Positions 1 to 10,337 are shown, numbered from the stretch's first letter. The stretch is 41,101 nucleotides of DNA from Microbacterium sp. (GCA_002703245.1 NZTV01000037.1:1-41101); one strand, 5' to 3'. The notes: generated by a model not told the origin, from the sequence alone. Translations and numbers: made by a program.

Positions 1-1694
<1,694 letters not shown>

Positions 1695-1698
1695 TCCT

Positions 1699-1731
1699 CC
1701 GGTGAGGGGCGGTCCGTCCGCCCCTCACCGG
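1699..1731 (+). promoter_or_regulatory. Intercistronic stem-loop after malE
   Basis: A perfect 14-base inverted repeat (1699-1712 with 1718-1731) encloses a 5-base loop (TCCGT). It starts five bases after the malE stop and ends 22 bases before malF. No T-tract follows. Such hairpins behind binding-protein genes commonly protect the upstream mRNA or attenuate read-through, so that the binding protein is made in excess of the permease. That role is inferred. Confidence 0.6.
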
Positions 1732-1753
1732 AACCTGTCCGAAAGGGATGAAG

Positions 1754-3376
1754 ATGTCTGCTCCGGTCACCGAAGACAGCGACGTCGCTGTCGACCCCCG
1801 ACGAACGAAACGCTCGATCCGCGCATGGCGCATGGCCGATGGTGCATCCGTCGGCTGGAAACTGCTCCTGGTCAAGATCCTCGCGATGGGTGTCATCGAC
1901 GCCCTCGCGGTGTACTCCGTGATCGTGCTCGCCCAGACCGCGCAGTGGGTCCCCATCGTCGTCATCCTGTTGGTGACCGGGTTCGCCAACTACATCTACT
2001 TCAGCCGGGGAAACCTCCCCGCGAAGTACCTCATCCCGGGGCTGGTCTTCCTGTTCGTCTTCCAGATCTTCGCGGCCGGGTACACCGCCTACGTCGCGTT
2101 CACGAACTACGGGACCGGACACAACAGCGACAAGGACGCCGCCGTGAACGCCCTGCTGCTGCAGGCGCAGGAGCGCGTACCCGATTCGCCCGCCTACCAG
2201 CTGACGATCGTCGAGCGTTTCGGCGAGTTCTCCTTCCTGGTCACCGATCCGGACGGGGAGGTCGAGATCGGCAACGACCTCGACCCGCTCACCCCGGTGG
2301 AGGACGCGCAGATGCAGGGAGGCCGTGCCGTCGGTCTCGACGGGTACGAAAGCCTCGGGTTCGCCGACATCGTCGCAAACCAGGCGCAGATCGCCGAGAT
2401 GGCCGTGCCGCTCAGCGACGACCCGAACGACGGTTCCCTTCGCACCCCGGACGGTTCGACCGCGTACGTCTACACCTCCAAGCTCGTCTACGACGAGGTC
2501 GCGGACACCATGACGGACACTCGGACCGGCGTCGTCTACGCGGACATCGGCACCGGGGCGTTCACCGCAGAGGACGGCACCGAGCTGTTGCCCGGATGGC
2601 GGATCTGGGTCGGCACGGACAACTTCGAGCGCGCGTTCGCCGAGGACTCGATCCGCGGTCCGTTCCTGTCGGTGCTGGTCTGGACGTTCGTCTTCGCCTT
2701 CCTCTCGGTTGCGACCACCTTCGTCCTGGGGTTGTTCATCGCCATCGTGTTCAACGATCCGCGCATGAAGTCCAAGAAGTACTACCGCGTGCTCATGATC
2801 CTCCCGTACGCCTTCCCGGGCTTCCTGTCCGCGCTCGTGTGGGCGGGGATGATGAATCAGGAGTTCGGCTTCTTGAACGTCGTACTCTTCGGCGGAGCGG
2901 ACATCCCCTGGCTCACGAATGAGTGGCTCGCCAAGTTCAGCATCCTGCTGGTCAACCTGTGGCTCGGGTTCCCGTATATGTTCTTGATCTGCACCGGAGC
3001 GCTTCAGGCGATCCCCGACGAATTGCAGGAGGCGGCCCGGGTCGACGGTGCGAGTGCCTGGCAGGTGTTCCGCAGCATCAAGTTCCCGCTTCTGCTGGTG
3101 GCTGTCGCGCCGCTGCTGATCGCCTCCTTCGCCTACAACTTCAACAACTTCAGCCTGATCTACATGCTCACCGGCGGCGGGCCCCGCGACGCGGCAGCCG
3201 GCGTGAACGTCGGTGCGACCGACATTTTGATCACCATGGTCTACAAGGTCGCTTTCGTCGGCTCCACCGCCGACTACGGGCTCGCGAGTGCCTTCTCGAT
3301 CATGATCTTCCTGATCGTGGGCACTATTTCGGTGATCGCATTCCGCCAGACCAAGGCGCTCGAGGAGTTGAACTGA
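1754..3376 (+). CDS. malF: Maltose/maltodextrin ABC transporter permease MalF
   Basis: An inner-membrane permease subunit of 540 residues that pairs with MalG to form the translocation channel. It has several N-terminal membrane segments. A large extracytoplasmic domain (roughly residues 120-300) follows, as in Enterobacterial MalF and unlike the short ~300-residue sugar permeases. The core transmembrane domain comes last and carries the EAA loop ELQEAARVDGASAWQVF, which contacts the ATPase. I chose the ATG at 1754 rather than 1748 because GAAAGGG (1741-1747) would touch the earlier start but sits six bases before this one. It ends one base before malG. Confidence 0.93.
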   Translation: MSAPVTEDSDVAVDPRRTKRSIRAWRMADGASVGWKLLLVKILAMGVIDALAVYSVIVLAQTAQWVPIVVILLVTGFANYIYFSRGNLPAKYLIPGLVFLFVFQIFAAGYTAYVAFTNYGTGHNSDKDAAVNALLLQAQERVPDSPAYQLTIVERFGEFSFLVTDPDGEVEIGNDLDPLTPVEDAQMQGGRAVGLDGYESLGFADIVANQAQIAEMAVPLSDDPNDGSLRTPDGSTAYVYTSKLVYDEVADTMTDTRTGVVYADIGTGAFTAEDGTELLPGWRIWVGTDNFERAFAEDSIRGPFLSVLVWTFVFAFLSVATTFVLGLFIAIVFNDPRMKSKKYYRVLMILPYAFPGFLSALVWAGMMNQEFGFLNVVLFGGADIPWLTNEWLAKFSILLVNLWLGFPYMFLICTGALQAIPDELQEAARVDGASAWQVFRSIKFPLLLVAVAPLLIASFAYNFNNFSLIYMLTGGGPRDAAAGVNVGATDILITMVYKVAFVGSTADYGLASAFSIMIFLIVGTISVIAFRQTKALEELN

Positions 3377-3377
3377 G

Positions 3378-4367
3378 ATGAGTGACTTCAGACCCGGGGC
3401 CCCCGCCGCGCGCGGCCTTCTCGAGAACGTCGGGGAGGACGCCGGATCGGCAGACGCGGCGCGTGGAGACACCCGCCGTGGCGGCGCTCGCGAGAAGGTC
3501 GTCCACCCCCGACGCCGGTTCGGCCGCTACTTCCGCGAGACCGGGTGGCGCCACCTCGTCGGCATCGGGGTGGGGATCTTCGCCGTTTTCCCCCTGCTTT
3601 ACGTGCTGTCGGCGTCCTTCAACCCCAACGGGACCCTGCTTACGGCGAACGGGCTGTTCCAGCGCATCAGCCTCGACAGCTACGTGCAGCTGTTCGGCAG
3701 CGCACAGCACCCCTACGGGGCGTGGTTCGTGAACACGCTCGTGATCGGCCTCATCACCGCCGCCGGGACGGTGCTGCTCGGCGCGCTCGCGGCCTACTCG
3801 TTCTCGCGCATGCGTTTCACCGGACGCCGATTCGGCCTGACCACGTTGCTGGTCGTCCAGATGTTCCCGCAGCTGCTCGCGGTCGTGGCGATCTTCCTGC
3901 TCATGGTCGCGATCGGGGACATCTTCCCCGCGATCGGACTGAACTCCCAGATCGGGATCATCATGGTCTATCTCGGCGGCGCGCTCGGGGTGAACACCTA
4001 TCTGATGTACGGGTTCTTCAACACCGTCCCGGCATCGATCGACGAGGCCGCCAAGATCGACGGTGCAGGTCACGCGCGCATCTTCTTCACGATCATCCTG
4101 CGTCTGGTCTCGCCGATTCTCGCGGTGGTCGGTCTGCTGTCGTTCATCGGCACCTCGAGCGAGTTCGTCCTGGCCAGCGTCATCCTCATCGATCCGGAGA
4201 AGCAGACCCTCGCGGTCGGGCTCTACAAGTTCATCTCCGACGAGTTCTCGAAGAACTGGAGCGTCTTCGCCGCCGGTGCGGTGCTCGCGGCGATCATCCC
4301 GGTCGCGCTCTTCCTCGCCCTCCAGCGCTACATCGTCGGCGGGCTCACGGCCGGCAGCGTGAAGTAG
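3378..4367 (+). CDS. malG: Maltose/maltodextrin ABC transporter permease MalG
   Basis: The second inner-membrane permease subunit, 329 residues. About 55 polar, Arg-rich cytoplasmic residues come before the first membrane segment (GVGIFAVFPLLYVLSASF). Five or six hydrophobic helices follow. The EAA loop SIDEAAKIDGAGHARIFF sits in the usual place for docking the ATPase. The start lies one base after the malF stop with GAGGAG as its ribosome site, so the two are translationally coupled. No MalK/MsmX ATPase is in the cluster. The complex presumably borrows a shared sugar ATPase encoded elsewhere, as is common in Gram-positive bacteria. Confidence 0.92.
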   Translation: MSDFRPGAPAARGLLENVGEDAGSADAARGDTRRGGAREKVVHPRRRFGRYFRETGWRHLVGIGVGIFAVFPLLYVLSASFNPNGTLLTANGLFQRISLDSYVQLFGSAQHPYGAWFVNTLVIGLITAAGTVLLGALAAYSFSRMRFTGRRFGLTTLLVVQMFPQLLAVVAIFLLMVAIGDIFPAIGLNSQIGIIMVYLGGALGVNTYLMYGFFNTVPASIDEAAKIDGAGHARIFFTIILRLVSPILAVVGLLSFIGTSSEFVLASVILIDPEKQTLAVGLYKFISDEFSKNWSVFAAGAVLAAIIPVALFLALQRYIVGGLTAGSVK

Positions 4368-4372
4368 CGATG

Positions 4373-4389
4373 CCGCCGCGCTGCGGCGG
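4373..4389 (+). promoter_or_regulatory. Short GC stem-loop between malG and the GH13 gene
   Basis: CCGCCGC (4373-4379) pairs with GCGGCGG (4383-4389) around a 3-base loop, five bases after the malG stop. There is no T-tract. It may modulate read-through or mRNA stability within the mal operon, but a chance GC-rich repeat is also possible. Confidence 0.3.
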
Positions 4390-4441
4390 GGTGAGGCCGT
4401 GTCCGCGTGACCTCGCGGATTCGATCGAAAGGAAGTCCCCC

Positions 4442-6334
4442 ATGGCACGACTCCCGCACCATGACGGGTCGCCGCTGTACGTGTCCACCCAGACCCCGCG
4501 GGCGGGGGAGAGGGTGCGGGTGCGGATCCGCCTTCCCGACGATGACGCGCCGCTGCGGGCCGTCCACGTCCTGGCCAACCCCGACCACGAGCCGGAGTGG
4601 ACCCCCGCCCGACGGCTGGGTGCGCTCCAGCGGTGGCAGTGGTGGGAGGCGGAGATCGTCGTGCGCAATCCCCGACACGGCTACCGGTGGCTGCTGGTCG
4701 GAGAGGACGGCGACATCCGTTGGGTGAACCAGGCCGGTGTCCACTCCGGTGAGACCCGTGACGTCGACGACTTCGCCCTGCTCACTCACCCCGCTCCACC
4801 GTCGTGGATGACCGACGCGGTCATGTACCAGATCTTCCCCGATCGGTTCTCGCGCTCCGCGCAGGCCGACTCGCGCCCGACACCCGAGTGGGCGATCCCC
4901 GCGCACTGGGGCGACCCGGTCGACCCGGTCCTGCCGGGACGCTCGCAACAGTTCTACGGGGGCGACCTCGACGGCGTCGTCGACCGGCTCGACCATCTCA
5001 GCGCATTGGGGGTCGACGTGATCTATCTCACGCCGTTCTTCCCCGCCGCGTCCAACCACCGGTACGACGCGTCCCGCTTCGACGTCGTCGATCCGTTGCT
5101 GGGCGGGGACGACGCTCTGGTCAGGCTGATCGACGCCGCCCACCGTCGCGGCATCCGCGTCATCGGTGATCTCACCACCAATCACTCGGGCGACCGCCAC
5201 GCGTGGTTCCGTGCCGCCTTTCAGACGCCCGGCGCGCCGGAGGAGGATTTCTACTACTTCACCGACGACGAGAACACCGCCTACGAGTCCTGGCTCGGCA
5301 CTCCGTCGCTGCCGAAGTTCGACTGGGCCTCGCCCGAACTGCGGCGGCGCTTCATCGAGGGGAGCGACTCGGTCGTGGCCCGATGGCTGCTGCCGCCCTT
5401 CCGGGCCGACGGCTGGCGGATCGACGTCGCGAACATGACCGGGCGCCTCGGGAAGGTGGACCTGAACGCGCAGGTCCGGGCGACGATCCGACGCACGATG
5501 ATCGACGTGAACCCGGACACGCTCCTCATCGCCGAGATCACCAACGACGCCTCCGGCGATCTGCAAGGCGACGGCTGGCACGGGGCGATGACCTATCCGT
5601 CCTTCACCCGCCCCCTGTGGGGCTGGCTGTGCGCGCCCACCGGGGAGCCGTACCTGACGGCGGAAGGCGAGGAGCGCCGCGAGCCGTGGTTCTTCGGGCA
5701 ACCCCTCGGGGGGATCCCGCGGGGCACGGGAGTACAGTTCGTGGACGCCGTCGTGCGGTTCACGAGCGGAATCCCATGGCGCGTGAGACTCGGGAACATG
5801 CTCGCGTTGGACAGCCACGACACGGCGCGCTTCGCCACGAACGCGCCCGCGGAGGTGATCCCGGTCGCGGTGGGCCTGTCGATGACGCTCCCCGGGCTCC
5901 CGGTCGTCTATGCCGGCGACGAGTTCGGTCTCACCGGTGCCGACGGTGAAGCCAGCCGCACACCGATGCCCTGGGGAACGGAGGAGGAGTCGGAGACGGC
6001 GCGACGCCTGGCGCTGTACCGGGATCTCATCGGCGTGCGTCGGACGCACCCGGCTCTGTCGACCGGGGGGCTGCGCTGGCTGCACGTCGAGGACGATGCG
6101 ATCGTGTTCGTCCGGGAGCACCCGGACGAGAGCGTCCTTGTGCTCGCCGCGCGCGCAGAGGCACGGATCACGCTCGACGCCGCCGAGCTGTCCGATCCGC
6201 GCGGTGCGCGGACGGTGTTCGGCGATGCGCTCCTCGAGACGGATGCGCACGTCGTGGTGCTCCACGCGACGCATGCGACGTTCGGAGTGTGGTCTCTCCC
6301 GCCGGTCGTCGTGCCCGAGTCCGACAGGGGGTGA
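4442..6334 (+). CDS. GH13 alpha-glycosidase, neopullulanase/cyclomaltodextrinase-like
   Basis: A 630-residue glycoside hydrolase that cleaves alpha-1,4 (possibly alpha-1,6) bonds of imported maltodextrins; no signal peptide is seen, so it is cytoplasmic. About 120 N-terminal residues form a beta-rich, CBM34-like domain. The barrel starts near WMTDAVMYQIFPDRFSR. The four GH13 regions are present: DLTTNH (243-248), GWRIDVAN with nucleophile Asp328, IAEI with acid/base Glu365, and LDSHD with stabilising Asp460. The ATG at 4442 follows AAAGGAAG at seven bases; longer upstream readings in this frame overlap malG and are not real. It is the last gene of the mal operon. The exact enzyme (neopullulanase, cyclomaltodextrinase or maltogenic amylase) cannot be settled from sequence. 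Confidence 0.9.
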   Translation: MARLPHHDGSPLYVSTQTPRAGERVRVRIRLPDDDAPLRAVHVLANPDHEPEWTPARRLGALQRWQWWEAEIVVRNPRHGYRWLLVGEDGDIRWVNQAGVHSGETRDVDDFALLTHPAPPSWMTDAVMYQIFPDRFSRSAQADSRPTPEWAIPAHWGDPVDPVLPGRSQQFYGGDLDGVVDRLDHLSALGVDVIYLTPFFPAASNHRYDASRFDVVDPLLGGDDALVRLIDAAHRRGIRVIGDLTTNHSGDRHAWFRAAFQTPGAPEEDFYYFTDDENTAYESWLGTPSLPKFDWASPELRRRFIEGSDSVVARWLLPPFRADGWRIDVANMTGRLGKVDLNAQVRATIRRTMIDVNPDTLLIAEITNDASGDLQGDGWHGAMTYPSFTRPLWGWLCAPTGEPYLTAEGEERREPWFFGQPLGGIPRGTGVQFVDAVVRFTSGIPWRVRLGNMLALDSHDTARFATNAPAEVIPVAVGLSMTLPGLPVVYAGDEFGLTGADGEASRTPMPWGTEEESETARRLALYRDLIGVRRTHPALSTGGLRWLHVEDDAIVFVREHPDESVLVLAARAEARITLDAAELSDPRGARTVFGDALLETDAHVVVLHATHATFGVWSLPPVVVPESDRG

Positions 6335-6392
6335 CCGCCGCCGGGCGCATGGTGCGGCGGAAGCACACCGGAAAGGCTGGCAGACTGGAGGG

Positions 6393-6410
6393 GCGGCCCC
6401 GCGGGGCCGC
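6393..6410 (+). terminator. Possible stem-loop between the mal operon and tRNA-Gln
   Basis: GCGGCCCC (6393-6400) is complementary to GGGGCCGC (6403-6410), giving a compact GC hairpin whose outer pairs are stable. It lies 58 bases after the GH13 stop and two bases before the tRNA. It could terminate the mal transcript, but there is no T-tract and it nearly touches the tRNA, so the role is uncertain. Confidence 0.3.
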
Positions 6411-6412
6411 GG

Positions 6413-6484
6413 TCCGCCGTGGTGTAATGGCAGCACGACAGCCTTTGGAGCTGTGAGGTCTAGGTTCGAGTCCTGGCGGCGGAG
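6413..6484 (+). tRNA. tRNA-Gln (anticodon TTG)
   Basis: A complete cloverleaf of 72 bases. The acceptor TCCGCCG (6413-6419) pairs with CGGCGGA (6477-6483), and the discriminator is G at 6484. The anticodon stem ACAGC/GCTGT closes the seven-base loop CTTTGGA, giving anticodon TTG, which reads CAA and CAG. The T-arm is CTAGG-TTCGAGT-CCTGG. The 3' CCA is not encoded (the next bases are CATGG), so a CCA-adding enzyme is needed. The glmU ATG starts at 6486, one base after the discriminator. Confidence 0.95.
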
Positions 6485-6485
6485 C

Positions 6486-7937
6486 ATGGTGAGCACCGAC
6501 ACGCAGTTGGCCGTCATCGTCCTGGCCGCGGGCCAGGGCACGCGGATGAAGTCCTCGACCCCGAAGGTGTTGCACCGCATCGGCGGGCGATCGCTCGTCG
6601 GCCATGTCCTGGCCACCGCCCGTTCCCTCCGACCGGCGCGCGTGGTCGCCGTGGTCCGTCACGAACGCGACCGGGTCGCCGCCGAGATCGCCGACGAAGC
6701 CCCCGAGGCGATCGTCGTCGACCAGGACGACATCCCCGGTACCGGCCGCGCGGTGGAGGTCGCCTTGGAGGCGCTCGCCGATTTCGACGGCGATGTCGTC
6801 GTCCTCAGCGGCGATGTGCCGCTGCTGCAGGAAGACACCCTGTCGGCGCTGGTCGGCGCCCACCGCGATCGCTCGGCGGGGGCCACCGTGATGAGCGCGC
6901 TCCTGGAGGACGCGACCGGGTACGGCCGCGTGATCCGCGACGCCTCCGGTGACGTGCTGCGCATCGTGGAGCAGAAGGACGCCTCCGAAGCGGAGCGAGG
7001 CGTGGGCGAGATCAACGCCGGCGTGTACGTGTTCCAGATCGACACTCTGCGCGTGCACCTGGCCGAGATCGGGACCGACAACGCGCAGGGGGAGAAATAC
7101 CTCACCGACGTGATCGCCCTCGCCCGGGCTGCGCAGCGCCCCGTCGCGGCGGCCGTCGCGCCCGACAGCGCCGCGGCGCTCGGGGTGAACGACCGCGTGC
7201 AGCTGTCGGAGGCGGCGCGGACTCTGAACGCCCGAACCGTGCGCCGTTGGCAGCTCGAGGGTGTCACGGTGCTCGACCCCGCCACCACCTGGATCGACGT
7301 CACCGCCACGCTCGCCCCCGATGTCACCCTGCTGCCCGGCACGCAGGTGCTGCGCGCGACGACGGTCGGGGAGGGCGCGACCATCGGCCCCGACACCAGC
7401 TTGGTCGGCTGCGAGGTCGGCGCGCGCGCCACGGTGACGCGCACCGACGCCACCTTCGCCGTGATCGGCGACGGAGCCAGCGTCGGGCCTTTCGCCTATC
7501 TCCGTCCCGGGGCCGAGCTGGGGCCGCGTGGCAAGGTCGGCACCTTCGTCGAGGTGAAGAACTCCACCATCGGTGAGGGCAGCAAGGTGCCCCACCTGTC
7601 GTACATCGGCGACACCGAGATCGGTGACCGCGTGAACCTCGGCGCCGGTGCGATCACGGCGAACTACGACGACGTCGACAAGCACCGCACCGTCATCGGT
7701 GACGAGGTCCACAGCGGCTCGCACAACGTCTTCGTCGCCCCCGTTAGAATCGGTGATGGCGCGAAGACCGGCGCGGGTGCCGTCATTCGCAAGGATGTGC
7801 CCCCGGGTGCCCTGGCGTTGAGCGTCGCCCCTCAGCGCAATGTCGAGGGGTGGGTCGAAAAGAACAGATCGGGTACCGGAGCCGCAGAGGCGGCGGCGAG
7901 GGCCCGGTCGGCACAGAAGGCGGACGATGGCGCGTAA
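6486..7937 (+). CDS. glmU: Bifunctional N-acetylglucosamine-1-phosphate uridyltransferase / glucosamine-1-phosphate acetyltransferase
   Basis: This cytoplasmic enzyme makes UDP-GlcNAc for peptidoglycan. The N-terminal half is the pyrophosphorylase with nucleotide-binding LAAGQGTRMKS (residues 13-23) and VVLSGDVPLL. The C-terminal half is a left-handed beta-helix acetyltransferase, with GPFAYLRPGAELG, EVKNSTIGEGSKVPHLSYIG and AGAITANYDDVDK typical of GlmU. Length is 483 residues, normal for the family. The start is either ATG 6486 or GTG 6489. The only purine-rich ribosome site is GGCGGAG, which is the 3' strand of the tRNA-Gln acceptor stem. The 3' end overlaps prs by 11 bases. Confidence 0.95.
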   Translation: MVSTDTQLAVIVLAAGQGTRMKSSTPKVLHRIGGRSLVGHVLATARSLRPARVVAVVRHERDRVAAEIADEAPEAIVVDQDDIPGTGRAVEVALEALADFDGDVVVLSGDVPLLQEDTLSALVGAHRDRSAGATVMSALLEDATGYGRVIRDASGDVLRIVEQKDASEAERGVGEINAGVYVFQIDTLRVHLAEIGTDNAQGEKYLTDVIALARAAQRPVAAAVAPDSAAALGVNDRVQLSEAARTLNARTVRRWQLEGVTVLDPATTWIDVTATLAPDVTLLPGTQVLRATTVGEGATIGPDTSLVGCEVGARATVTRTDATFAVIGDGASVGPFAYLRPGAELGPRGKVGTFVEVKNSTIGEGSKVPHLSYIGDTEIGDRVNLGAGAITANYDDVDKHRTVIGDEVHSGSHNVFVAPVRIGDGAKTGAGAVIRKDVPPGALALSVAPQRNVEGWVEKNRSGTGAAEAAARARSAQKADDGA

Positions 7938-8961
7938 GAAGAAGACGGTCGAGTTGGATCGGGAGCACGAGGTCGCCCCCGGCCTGGTCGCCAAAACCAA
8001 GAAGCGCCTGGTGGTGGCATCCGGTCGATCGCATCACGCGCTCGCCGAGGACGTCGCCACGGCGTTGGGCACCCAGCTGGTGCCCACCGAGTACCGCACG
8101 TTCGCGTCGGGTGAGATCCTCACCCGGTTCGAAGTCTCCATCCGGGGCTGCGACGTGTTCCTGGTGCAGTCGTTCGGTCCCCCGGTGAACGAGTGGATCA
8201 TGGAGCTGCTCATCATGCTCGATGCCGCCAAGCGTGCATCCGCGAAGCGCATCACCGTCGTCGCGCCCTACTATCCGTATTCGCGCCAGGACAAGAAGGG
8301 GCGCGGGCGCGAGCCCATCAGCGGCCGCCTGGTCGCCGACCTGCTGAAGACCGCCGGTGCCGACCGGGTGATGAGCGTGGACCTCCACGCTGCGCAGATC
8401 CAGGGATTCTTCGACGGTCCCGTGGACCACCTGTTCGCCAAGCCGGTGCTGCTGGAGTACTTCGAGCAGAACCTCTCCGCCGCCGATCGGGAGCAGCTGA
8501 CCGTCGTCTCGCCCGACACAGGTCGCGTGCGCGTGGCGGACACGTGGTCCGACAGCCTGGGGGCGCCGCTGGCGATCATCCACAAGCGACGCGATCCGAA
8601 CGTGGCCAACCAGGTCACCGTCAACGAGATCGTCGGTGACGTCGAAGGTCGCGTCTGCCTCCTGGTCGACGACATGATCGACACCGGCGGCACGATCGTC
8701 AAGGCCGCTGAGGCGCTCAAGGCCAATGGCGCCCTCCGCGTGATCGTGGCCGCCACCCACGCCATCTTCAGCGACCCCGCCTCGCAGCGGCTGCAGAGCG
8801 AGGCGGTCGACGAGGTGGTCGTCACCGACACCGTCCCGGTCCCGGACGACAAGCGCTTCCCGTCCCTGACGGTGTTGCCGATCGCGCCGCTGCTGGCCCG
8901 CGCCATCCACGAGGTGTTCGAAGACGGCTCGGTCACGAGCATGTTCAACGGCGCCGCCTGA
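7927..8961 (+). CDS. prs: Ribose-phosphate pyrophosphokinase (PRPP synthase)
   Basis: Converts ribose 5-phosphate and ATP to PRPP for nucleotide, histidine and tryptophan synthesis. Its 344 residues include the family blocks PYYPYSRQDKKGRGREPISG, the SVDLHAAQIQGFF segment, and the PRPP loop VDDMIDTGGT (about residues 247-256). The ATG at 7927 lies inside the 3' end of glmU, with AGAAGG six bases upstream, so the two genes are coupled. A short Lys/Arg-rich N-terminal extension precedes the conserved domain. glmU-prs adjacency is widely conserved in bacteria. Confidence 0.96.
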   Translation: MARKKKTVELDREHEVAPGLVAKTKKRLVVASGRSHHALAEDVATALGTQLVPTEYRTFASGEILTRFEVSIRGCDVFLVQSFGPPVNEWIMELLIMLDAAKRASAKRITVVAPYYPYSRQDKKGRGREPISGRLVADLLKTAGADRVMSVDLHAAQIQGFFDGPVDHLFAKPVLLEYFEQNLSAADREQLTVVSPDTGRVRVADTWSDSLGAPLAIIHKRRDPNVANQVTVNEIVGDVEGRVCLLVDDMIDTGGTIVKAAEALKANGALRVIVAATHAIFSDPASQRLQSEAVDEVVVTDTVPVPDDKRFPSLTVLPIAPLLARAIHEVFEDGSVTSMFNGAA

Positions 8962-9031
8962 TCGCGGTCGCCCCCGTCGTCCCCACCATCGCGCGGGGCG
9001 GGACGGATACCGCTCGACCCGAGGAGACCTC

Positions 9032-9454
9032 ATGACCGTCCGTGTCGTCACCCCCGTCCGCGTGACCGCCGCGGGCGTCGGCGTGCTCGGTGCCGCCCTC
9101 CTGGGTGGCTGTGCGACGGGAGATACGGGCACCGCGGACAGCGGGGGAGGCTCGCCCTCCCACGCCGACGGCTCGTACACCGCCGAAGGCTCATACGCCA
9201 CTCCCGAGTCGGTGGAGACCGTGACGGTGACCGTGACGCTCGAGGGTGACATCGTCACCGCCGTCGAAGTGGTCGGAGAGCCCACCAACGCGGAGTCGCA
9301 GCGCTACCAGTCGGAGTTCATCGGCGGGATCGCGGCCGAGGTGGTCGGCAAGGACATCGACGAGGTGTCGGTCTCGCGCGTCGCCGGCTCCTCGCTCACC
9401 AGCGGCGGTTTCCGGCAGGCGCTGGACCAGATCAAGGCCGACTCGGCGGCGTGA
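9032..9454 (+). CDS. FMN-binding domain lipoprotein, predicted covalent flavin carrier
   Basis: A 140-residue secreted lipoprotein: hydrophobic N-terminus, lipobox LGGC with the lipidated Cys at residue 27, a Gly/Ser linker, then one FMN-binding (NqrC/RnfG C-terminal-type) domain from about residue 45. The family's flavinylation motif (usually SGAT followed by x-T/S) appears as AGSSLTS at 118-124, so the acceptor would be Ser121 rather than Thr. The next gene encodes ApbE, the enzyme that attaches FMN to such proteins. The GTG of apbE overlaps this stop (GTGA). GAGGAG precedes the ATG. The predicted role is an outer-face one-domain electron carrier; its acceptor is unknown. Confidence 0.88.
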   Translation: MTVRVVTPVRVTAAGVGVLGAALLGGCATGDTGTADSGGGSPSHADGSYTAEGSYATPESVETVTVTVTLEGDIVTAVEVVGEPTNAESQRYQSEFIGGIAAEVVGKDIDEVSVSRVAGSSLTSGGFRQALDQIKADSAA

Positions 9455-10320
9455 GCGCATCGACCCCGCGCGCGGTGTGGGGGTTCGACGCGATCGGCGT
9501 GCCCTGGCGCGTCGAGACCGGGGTGGAGACGGACGCCGCTTCCCGCGACCTGATCGGCGCCATCGTCGCGGACTTCGACCGGTCTTGGTCGCGATTCCGG
9601 CCCGACTCGACGGTCTCCCGCCTCGCTGCGGGGGCCGGTTCCCTTCCCGCACCATCCGACGCGAGCGCGATGCTGGATGCCCTCGCCGCAGCCGCGGACG
9701 CCACCTCGGATGCGGTCACGCCGCTGGCCGGTGACGCGTTGGCCGCCATCGGATACGACGCGGCGCTCACCCTCCGCCCCGGACCCGCGCGGCCCGCAGA
9801 ACGCTGGAGGGGCGTGTTGTCCTGGACCCCCGAGCGGATCGGACTCGCGCGCCCGGCCCTCATCGACGTGGGGGCGCTGGGCAAGGGGCGGCTGGTCGAT
9901 CTCGTCTTCGATGCGTTGGCGGATCGGCCGGGGCCGCTCACCGTCGATGCCAGCGGCGACCTCCGCACGCGCGGGGCGGTCGAACGGGTCGGTCTCGAGC
10001 ATCCCCACGACGCGCACCGCGTGATCGGCGTATGGGAGATCCAGGATGCCGCGCTGTGCGCCTCGGCGACGAACCGGCGCGCCTGGGGGAACGGGCTCCA
10101 CCATGTGATCGACGGACGCACCGGTCGACCGGTGCAGACGATCGTCGCGACGTGGGCCGTCGCCGACGACGCGATGCACGCCGATGCGGTTGCGACCGCG
10201 CTGTTCTTCGAGGGCGGCCCGCGCCTCGCGTGGGAGTGGGGCGTGGAGTGGGTGAGGATGACCTCCGACGGTCGCGCCGAGTACTCTCCCGGATGTACCG
10301 CGCACCTGTTCACGGCGTAG
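9451..10320 (+). CDS. apbE: FAD:protein FMN transferase
   Basis: ApbE transfers FMN from FAD to a Thr or Ser of a target protein through a phosphoester bond, with Mg2+. Its 289 residues carry the family blocks DVGALGKGRLVD, a DASGDLRTRG segment (family GG[D/N]), NRRAWGNGLHHVIDGRTGRP and DAMHADAVATALF. No lipoprotein signal is visible, unlike many exported ApbE proteins, so the site of action is uncertain. It could act in the cytoplasm before export, or the signal may be missed. The GTG start overlaps the stop of the FMN-binding lipoprotein by four bases, making that protein the obvious substrate. Confidence 0.9.
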   Translation: MSASTPRAVWGFDAIGVPWRVETGVETDAASRDLIGAIVADFDRSWSRFRPDSTVSRLAAGAGSLPAPSDASAMLDALAAAADATSDAVTPLAGDALAAIGYDAALTLRPGPARPAERWRGVLSWTPERIGLARPALIDVGALGKGRLVDLVFDALADRPGPLTVDASGDLRTRGAVERVGLEHPHDAHRVIGVWEIQDAALCASATNRRAWGNGLHHVIDGRTGRPVQTIVATWAVADDAMHADAVATALFFEGGPRLAWEWGVEWVRMTSDGRAEYSPGCTAHLFTA

Positions 10321-10337
10321 ACGCGCGCGGCGGGGGT

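Noticed and set aside
3545-4441. In-frame upstream extension of the second GH13 gene to 3545
   Set aside because: It overlaps malG in another frame, has no family similarity, and the ATG at 4442 has a proper ribosome site.
4328-6616. 762-codon minus-strand frame opposite the GH13 gene
   Set aside because: Low-complexity shadow of the GH13 coding sequence; no start signal and no recognisable motif.
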